From contig JASEVX010000006.1 of NCBI GenBank assembly GCA_031761405.1, positions 24,830,802 through 24,894,801 of the forward strand: a DNA stretch of 64,000 nt, in the 5' to 3' direction. A program made the translations under genes and the position numbers. This document shows positions 57,017-64,000 of this stretch, one piece after another. Origin of the DNA: Serripes groenlandicus. Taxonomy: Eukaryota; Mollusca; Bivalvia; Cardiida; Cardiidae. The notes below the pieces were generated by a model. That model did no database searches. It was not told the origin of the DNA and saw nothing but the letters and a program-made list of their open reading frames with translations. Each line of letters begins with the position of its first letter. Position 1 is the stretch's first letter.

Positions 57017-57716
57017 AATCAACTATCATTTGCACCGTTTATCGAGTAATCGATGGAAATAACAAGATTAAAAGAGAAGATATGTTATCAATGTATACGT
57101 TGCAACTTGGTTAATTATGTTCTATTGTGCATGTAAACGTAACACGAGTTTTCATGTAGCTCATGTAATAATAGAGACCGAATAGTCTGGGTTTGTTTCT
57201 TTGTTTGTTTTTACATGCCTATCAGTTTCATCGTTTATCAAAGTTATCGATGGAAACGTAACTGTCGTTCTCGTGCACTATAAGAAGTACAGCGAATTGT
57301 CATGCAATTCATGAAATAAAAGAAACCTAATGGTTTAGGGTTGTTTCTTTGTTTGTTTTTACTTGCTAATCATTTTCATCGATTATGAAAGTTATCGACG
57401 AAATATCCAGATTAATAGAGAAGACCTTTCCGTTTGAACGTTGAAGCTTGGGTAATTATGTTCGATGTGGGTTATCGATGGAAATCGTGCATGTTAACGT
57501 AACTGTCGTTCTCGTACACTACAAGAAGTACAGCGAATTGTCATGCAGTTCATGAAATAAAAGAGACCTAATGGTTTGGGATTGTTTCTTTGTTTGGTTT
57601 TATTTGTTAATCATTTTCATCGATTATCAAGTTATCGATGAAATTTCCAGATTAATAGAGAAGACCTTTCCTTTTGAACGTTGAAGCTTGGGTAATTATG
57701 TTCCATGTGGGTTCAG

Positions 57717-58335
57717 CTAAAATAAAAATAAACCATTTAGTGATTACATTGCAATTATTTAACATAGTTGAAATGCTTGAATAATAATCAAGAAAACTAA
57801 ATCAGTGATTTGAAAGAGTTCAATCCTATTCATTCAATCGTACTATCAAGTACCCCTGAGAATAGTCTGGTTTCACTTAATTATTCATGTATTCGTTCCA
57901 AACACCAAGTTGTAATGTTCCCCTGTAGAGAGTTTACGCAATTCAATTGTATAGTTAATCCTTTACTGTATATACGATTGCAATTAATAAGTGAGTGACC
58001 AATGTAATGGCCATTGTTGGATCTTTCCAGACGTACTAATTTTCTATAGTACTACGGATAAAAGACTATATGACAAATGTTCTTATCTCTGATAGCGGGT
58101 ACTTAGTTATGCGTCATGCACACGTTTATTAATAACCAATCGAACTTCAAATAGATAATGAAAAGTTTTAAATAGTTAGTGAATGCATATTCAATGCGTA
58201 TATATGTGATTTCGGTGTTCTATCTCAACTAAACGTTACTTAAGCAAGGACTGTGTTGTGTATCGCTGCGCGGTTGTAGTAAATATATTTAAATTCTGAC
58301 CGTACGTAAATTTCAGTCGTAAATGCGAAGAAGCA
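57717..58335. other. Upstream flank of the PAN/lectin-like gene
   Basis: No gene. A TATA-like 'aatatatttaaat' lies near 58282, about 50 bases before the start codon, and a short upstream open frame (ATG at 58323 to TAA) overlaps the start. Confidence 0.35.
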
Positions 58336-58642
58336 ATGGATAACATCAACCAGCACTTGCTACAGATGCTTTTATTGTCTTTCGTTAGAGGGAACGTAAA
58401 TATTTCCCTTGAAACATATTTCTACAAATCGCACATCGACGGAAAATCCTGCCAATTTTCGGGTCAAGTGTTTTTGGCAAAGGGTGTTAAGAGTGGCATC
58501 GGTTGTACATCAAAATGCACAGCTGTGATGCGCTGTAATAGTGTGTTTTATAACAAGGACGAGGCGTCGTGTGAAGGATGTGGAGATCGTTACAACGAAT
58601 CATCGGGCCTACTGGATAGAGTTGGAACTAAATATTACAGCG
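58336..58642 (+). CDS. PAN-like N-terminal exon of a secreted or surface protein
   Basis: ATG in a good context (AAGCAATGG), then a hydrophobic stretch (QMLLLSFV) that may be part of a signal peptide, and a Cys-rich domain: HIDGKSCQFSG, GIGCTSKCTAVMRCNSVFYN and SCEGCGDRY. The spacing C..C...C....C..C fits PAN/Apple-like modules common in mollusc secreted proteins. Donor AGCG|gtatgt in phase 1. Another start is possible: 'aaatttcag' just upstream looks like an acceptor, so this exon might not be the first. Confidence 0.65.
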
Positions 58643-59089
58643 GTATGTCTTAATAAATAAAACTGGTACACAACGGGTCTTAATTAGGAGTAGTAAACGA
58701 GACTATATCCTACAACATTTCCTATTTTTCTTCATTAATTCTTTCAATGCTGATTTTTTTAAAAAGACAATCGTCCAGCTATGCATTTAAAATAGTTCAT
58801 AGCTAACCCTTAGACAAATTAGGATAGGACTCTTGAGTTAAGCAGACAACAGTAAAGAGCCTGGTTAGATGGCGCTATATGATTGTCGCAAAGACTTGAC
58901 AAAACCCGTTCCAGCAATCAAAATGTTAAACCCTATATTGAGTTATCAAAATAATAATAGCGGTGAGAACGGTGCGTTTGGAGACTCGCACTTTAGGGGT
59001 ACACTTAGTGTTTGATGGGTAATTCAGAATGTTGAGCCCCGATATATTATGTACCAGAGAGTAGATTTGTTTGTTTGTTTGTTTCAATA

Positions 59090-59190
59090 ATCTTTCGGTT
59101 ATATCACGGCGTTTTATTGGTAGGTTAACATTACTACTGGTCCCATTATCATGACACCAGCCAGCCAGTCATAATGCTAACCCAATAATC
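59090..59190 (-). repeat. SINE family II fragment
   Basis: 'ttatatcacggcgttttatt' and 'ttactactggtcccattatc', then 'gccagtcataatgctaaccc'. Body and tail only. Confidence 0.6.
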
Positions 59191-59399
59191 ATCAGTCTGA
59201 TCTAACTCTGCTCTGTTGGCCGAAAAGTCATGAAAGGTTTCACGAAACTTCTGTAAAGCAGCATCCAATTAGATGTTTTTTAACATGAAAGAGCACGCAG
59301 TGATGTTTTACACGTGTTTGTTATTACGTAGTTGCTGTTGGTTTTCTTTGGGCACCTCTCATATACATGTATATGGCTGATTGATTCAAGTCAGTCGAG

Positions 59400-59687
59400 T
59401 CCAGTAAGTTCAGTCGTTAGCGACGCGGGCTTTCAATCCATGGGTGTTTCGCTCAGCCAACATTTCTTTTCGACATTTGACCTCAGGTCAAACCGATATG
59501 TGTCATTCGTCTTCTTCTAATGGGAGAATTAGCCTCCGTAATACAATGAGGGTAGAGGTATAGAGGTATACACGTGAGATATTAGATCCATTGAGGGTAT
59601 AATGTATGTTTTTGAGGAAGCCAGAGGGACATTGCATAGATAGAGATACCCGCAGAGATAGGGAGGAGAGGCATGGGCTCTGGGGAA

Positions 59688-59756
<69 letters not shown>

Positions 59757-59784
59757 GAGAGAGAGAGACAGAGAGAGAGAGACA

Positions 59785-59852
<68 letters not shown>

Positions 59853-60087
59853 TGAGACTCTAGTTTACCTATTTAAATAAATAAATGTATCACTATACGA
59901 TCTCGTTTATTTACCTGTGTTTTCCTTGTGGACAATTGGATGTAGCTGGCCAGAGTGCTACACCTGTTCCGTGTGTTGAGTTCTAGTGTGAGAAAGCCAG
60001 GAAACACATGGGAATGTGAACTCACTGCCGCGATAAGACTGAAATATTGTTGAAAACGGCGTTTAAATCCCCAATTAATCAATTGAT
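59400..60087 (+). repeat. SINE family I in two halves around a GA microsatellite
   Basis: The head half at about 59400-59525 ('cgttagcgacgcgggctttc', 'cattcgtcttcttctaatgg') and the tail half at about 59935-60087 ('gaaagccaggaaacacatgg', 'ttgttgaaaacggcgtttaa') are in the right order and orientation, so one SINE seems to have been split by the 400 bp between them. Confidence 0.65.
59685..59852. repeat. GA / CAGA microsatellite
   Basis: About 160 bases of (GA)n with CAGA interruptions. Arg/Glu or Ser/Leu frames are artefacts. Confidence 0.97.
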
Positions 60088-60156
60088 TCACATCAAACAG
60101 AGGTGACAGTTGATAACAAATTGACTTTGATAATATATCATTGTTTATTAAAACAG

Positions 60157-60227
60157 CTTCGCGTAAGGCCAAGGAAACCACTACATACTACTTCACGAAC
60201 ACAAGAATGACTTTTCAAGATGCTTTG
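60157..60227 (+). CDS. Second exon of the PAN/lectin-like gene
   Basis: Acceptor 'ttattaaaacag', donor 'GCTTTG|gtaggt', phases 1 to 0, matching the first exon. It encodes ASRKAKETTTYYFTNTRMTF then QDAL, which resembles the start of a C-type lectin domain (a YYF..MTF.DA stretch before the first Cys). The following exons are not found before 64000; they may be further right. Confidence 0.55.
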
Positions 60228-62170
60228 GTAGGTCTTAAATAGTATAGGTTATTGCATCTATATGGGAACATATTGTTTTGGACGAGTTCCTTCGGCTGAG
60301 TTGCCCGAACTTGCGAGAGCAGAACTTCATCATAGGAACGAGTCTCAGCGAAATATTTTCCTACATTCATGCAATAAACTTTTTACTGCATATTTTGCTA
60401 TTGCCTATTTAACATGTGTCGTTGTAATGTATTTAAACATTTAAGGCATTAGAAAAAATTACAATTGTTTTGTTAGATTAACTTTACGATTTATGCCGCA
60501 ATTATTGTCCTTTCCGATGGTTGGTAGGGTCATGGAAAATATAAATGTACGGCACCATTTTATAATAATACCATTATCTGTTAAAAGATTTTTGTCTAAT
60601 AGTTGCTAACATTCAGCCAATTGTGTTTTTCTGGTATTTTCACGTGATCATTCTTATTATTTATTACGAATTATATACCAATTTGACCAAACGGTAATTC
60701 TCTGATAAGTCAAGTGAACACACGTCTCCTCTGTTCCGTTTGAAAACTTCACATCGGAGAATGATACAAATAATCAGTAGACCTACATTTAAAAATAAAT
60801 CCTTTCATTTATTAAATCCTTCTTGATTGACTTGGTAATGTGTTATTGAGATGACCTTATATAGACTGTCAACGACAATCAGAAGCAACAAGGCCTATAT
60901 AACGTTTACATGACATGTAGTTAATCTACAAATAGTGATTTCATTTATCAATACGTCACATAATTACGTTAGAAAATACGTATGTATTTTCACACAGCCA
61001 GCGCTATGAATATACCAGATTCGAGGGGGGTTGTATAACCATTTCAACATGGGAAGTTGGATGGGACCGCTGTGTGACGTTACTGTGTGGAAATAGTACC
61101 GTCCTTAGCAACACGTGAAAAGGATCGGAGTGCAATATCAAACCATGCAATATAGAAGGAACAATATGAAAGTATACAATACTGTTTTATGAACACTAGT
61201 TTGTTTTAATAGGTGTTCAATATGTTTAATCTTCAATGGTTTGATTTACTGGGTAATAATATTTTCATGTTAGTTTGATTTACGAGGTGTTCAATATTGT
61301 TTTATGTTCACTAGTTTGATCTAAATACTGTTTTAAAAGTTCACTTGATAAATTTACAATTTTTCTATATACATGCACATGTGTGATTTATTAGGAGTTC
61401 AATATTATAATGTAAATATATAATGTACGTATATAAGACGCTTTTCTTCAAAATGCCTTGCGATTATTATATTGACAATACAACTTTTTTTTCGAAATGG
61501 GATTGACCCTCCCTTACCCAACTTGAAGATATGTTTGACGCATCTGCAGCAGACGACATTTGAAAGCATTATTACAAATGAACGAATTGCTAACAATGGG
61601 CAATATTTCCATTGTCAAAAGGTTTTCTCCTCTTATCAGTAATTTTAACTTTCATGAAAATTTCATATTTTGCCGATACGTTTTCAAGGCCGTCTGAAGT
61701 GTTTTTGATGTATGTGGGCTTAAATCTTAATATGGCAATGTAACGTAAAGTACATTTGAGCCGTGTCCTGTGATCAGGGATCTTATAAACTCTGCGTGAG
61801 GGATTCACATAAAAGTATATTTTACGTAAAACAATTTGGGCTGCAATTCCAGTTTTTGTTGTTGTCAATAATTACATCTAATCTAAATAACATATACAGA
61901 GGGACAGTGAAGACTGTTAAGACTATGCGTTTTCACAGGCTCGGCAGAGTCTTTAGTTTACGCAGACGCAATAAGACCACACACGTGAAATGTGACGGAT
62001 ACTTTTTTTTTTTTTAAATGTATGATTTATTGCATGAACATACATGTGATGAGACATATATTACAAATTTCAAATTAAATGCAGATGATAAGCAATCAAT
62101 GACCTGTCTGTCATCTGTCTGCCACAGCTTCCATTTGTTATCATGTCTTCCTGCGGATATACATTAATTC
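60228..62170. other. Intron or flank, unassigned
   Basis: No further exon recognised. A CTGCAGCAGACGAC-family element lies at about 61505-61723 ('gacgcatctgcagcagacga' ... 'ggccgtctgaag'). Confidence 0.45.
61505..61723. mobile_element. CTGCAGCAGACGAC inverted-repeat element, diverged
   Basis: 'gaccctcccttacccaactt', 'gcatctgcagcagacgacat', and a worn other end 'tgatgtatgtgggctt'. Confidence 0.65.
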
Positions 62171-62174
62171 CTAT

Positions 62175-62912
62175 ACTCACATTTATTAGTTAAATATATT
62201 TTTATTTCAAGGACGGAAATACATACGATCCTAGAATCACCTTTATTAGTTGAACATATATTTGTTTCAAGGTCGGATATCGCCAGTAACCATTAATGCT
62301 CATTATTTGTTTTATCTTTATGTCAAGGGCGGATATACACAAGTTACCATTGACTCTCATTAGTTGCACATATCTTACTTTCAATGGCGGATAAACACAA
62401 GTTACCATTAATGCTCATTAGTTACCATTAATGCTCATTAGTTACTATTAATGCCGATTAGTTGTACATATCTTTATCTCAAGGGCTGATATTCACAAGT
62501 TACCATTAATGCACATTAGTTGTACATATCTGTATGTCAATGGCGGATACACACAAGTTACCATTAATGCTCAGTATTTGTCTATATCTTTATTCAAGGG
62601 CGGATACATGTATACACAAGTTACACTTAACACTCATTAGCTGTACATATCTTTTTGTCAAGGGCGGATATACACAAGTTACCATTAATGCCGATTAGTT
62701 GTACTTCTCTTTATTTCAAAGGCGGGTATACACAAGTTACCATTAATGTTTATTAGTTGTACTTATTTTTATTTCAAGGTCGGATATACATTTGTTCCTA
62801 GAAACACTCAGTATGTGTACACATCTTTATTTCAAGGGCGGATATACACACGTTATCAATACTGCTCATTAGTTGTACATATCTTTATTTAAACGGCGGA
62901 TATACACAAGTT
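62175..62912. repeat. Minisatellite of about 58-61 bp, about 12 copies
   Basis: Unit 'ttagttgtacatatctttat' + 'ttcaagggcggatatacaca' + 'agttaccattaatgctca', with length changes. One stretch near 62401-62456 repeats only 'gttaccattaatgctcatta'. Confidence 0.9.
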
Positions 62913-64000
62913 CACTCCTCCACACATCCCCGAGAAATAGGATTTTTTCAACTTTTGGTCCAATCTTAAATACTGTTATAATAGGCCCATAAAATTAGAT
63001 ACGGTGTCTGTCGCACAGCAGGTCATGATTTATTACCCAAGCAAACTAGTGTCTCTAGTCATTGCTGGTTTAACCTGAGTAACTGTGTGAAGAGATATCT
63101 TTCATTATTTTTCTGGTAGAAATACAACAAAATGTTCTAGTATCCATATATTTGTAATATTTGTAATTAAAATATATACATTCTTAATTAGAGTAGATTT
63201 ACTCAATTGTAATAAAGTAAAATATTTGTCTGAAACAACAACCTATGCATTGATAAATTTATACTGTAAATGCTTGGTTATAGATACATTGTAGTCCTTC
63301 ATGATACAGATGACTTTTTATACATTTGCTGCAGACAAATTTTGAAATAACTATAAAAATAGATGAAATTGCTTATAACGATCACTTTCTACTTTTTTTT
63401 CCAAAAACTTGCTCTCGCAAAAGCAACCTAGCAATTTGCAACCAGAAATCAACATGCATATATACAGGAAGTTCAATATGTCTTTTAATTATTCACAGAG
63501 TATTTCAATTAACTTCTTACAGATATTGTCCATTTGGATCAAATTACTAAAATGCATTGGTAGGTATTTATACAAAACAGACGAATTTTTGTTAAAAAAC
63601 GTTTAAAAAGGTATTGGGTGAACTTTTGAAGAGCAGAGATGGATTTTGCTGTATTAGCTGATACACCCAAGTTTTGAAATTATTATGGAGAAAGAAGAGA
63701 AATAATTTCAATTCTATTAAAAGTGTCCTTTTATAGTCTTCTACAAAATTGATCTTTCAGTTCATATTTTTCAAAGCAGACGACTCTAAATAATAGTTAA
63801 AGAAATTGTATGTATGATTTTGAAGCCCTATGCAGCAGAATTTTTTTGAAATCACTATGGAAAAAGGAACGAATTTCTCCTCACACAACATTGTTTACTC
63901 TTACAAACATATGCTTTAACCCTTTCCCTTATAGTTATACAACGAATCTGCAGCAGACCGCTTTGAAAATATATGTTGACAATTGCAGCAAAACTCTAAA
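62913..64000. other. Unassigned right end
   Basis: No gene recognised. Pieces of the CTGCAGCAGACGAC family occur near 63325-63390 and 63775-63900. A new element starts at 63916 ('aaccctttcccttatag', 'aatctgcagcagaccgcttt') and is cut by the window end. Confidence 0.4.

Larger units (their letters stand above)
56400..57716. repeat. 240-bp tandem repeat, about four copies, interrupted
   Basis: 'gaagacctttcc.tttgaacg' + 'ttgaagcttgggtaattatg' occurs at 57420 and 57660 (240 bp apart). More diverged copies are at about 56488 and 57076. The first and second copies are separated by a SINE (56578-57016). Confidence 0.85.

Noticed and set aside
59606..59863. Arg/Glu-rich and Ser/Leu-rich open frames
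   Set aside because: Products of the GA microsatellite.
61010..61130. Possible lectin C-terminal exon ('GWDRCVTLLCGNST')
   Set aside because: Cys and Trp look suggestive, but no acceptor in a fitting phase and no core exons before it; too weak to call.

Overview
The window is animal nuclear DNA, most likely from a heterodont bivalve mollusc. Genes are split by long introns with GT/AG borders, gene density is low, the sequence is AT-rich, and it is packed with short non-autonomous elements (tRNA-derived SINEs, terminal-inverted-repeat MITEs, palindromic foldbacks) and minisatellites. The species cannot be named from the sequence; the clade rests on general familiarity with these repeat types.

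Layout. 0.2-4.6 kb: a TTA/TCA microsatellite, a 104-bp satellite of about 21 copies and an inverted, duplicated TTCGAGATATCG array. 7.25-16.7 kb (+): the 3' part of a gene for a one-pass membrane protein, with seven exons giving the C-terminal part of a SEA domain (GSVIV cleavage motif), a Cys-rich stalk, a transmembrane helix and a His/Lys-rich tail. Its introns hold a 79-bp satellite with higher-order structure and several MITEs and SINEs. 19.8-20.5 kb: a 37-bp minisatellite. 20.7-38.9 kb (-): an apparently complete lysosomal alpha-galactosidase A-like gene (GH27, GLA/NAGA family) of six firm exons plus one doubtful one. Its intron 5 carries a decayed Copia-type retrotransposon, and its intron 1 begins with a 68-bp minisatellite whose units repeat the exon-1 splice donor. 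39-58 kb: no host gene recognised; this stretch holds MITE clusters, two oppositely oriented 144-bp repeat blocks, a truncated non-LTR endonuclease fragment and a nested repeat block. 58.3-60.2 kb (+): the first two coding exons of a secreted-type PAN/C-type-lectin-like gene whose remainder I could not find. 62.2-62.9 kb: a minisatellite of about 58 bp.

The three genes show no functional link. The best points are the alpha-galactosidase gene (all catalytic residues present, with the Glu/Leu pocket of alpha-galactosidase A rather than the Ser/Ala of alpha-N-acetylgalactosaminidase), its possible duplicated cassette exon, the donor-bearing minisatellite in its first intron, and several insertions whose nesting gives their relative age. 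All exon calls come from reading frames, splice borders and phase agreement by eye; none was tested by alignment or RNA data.
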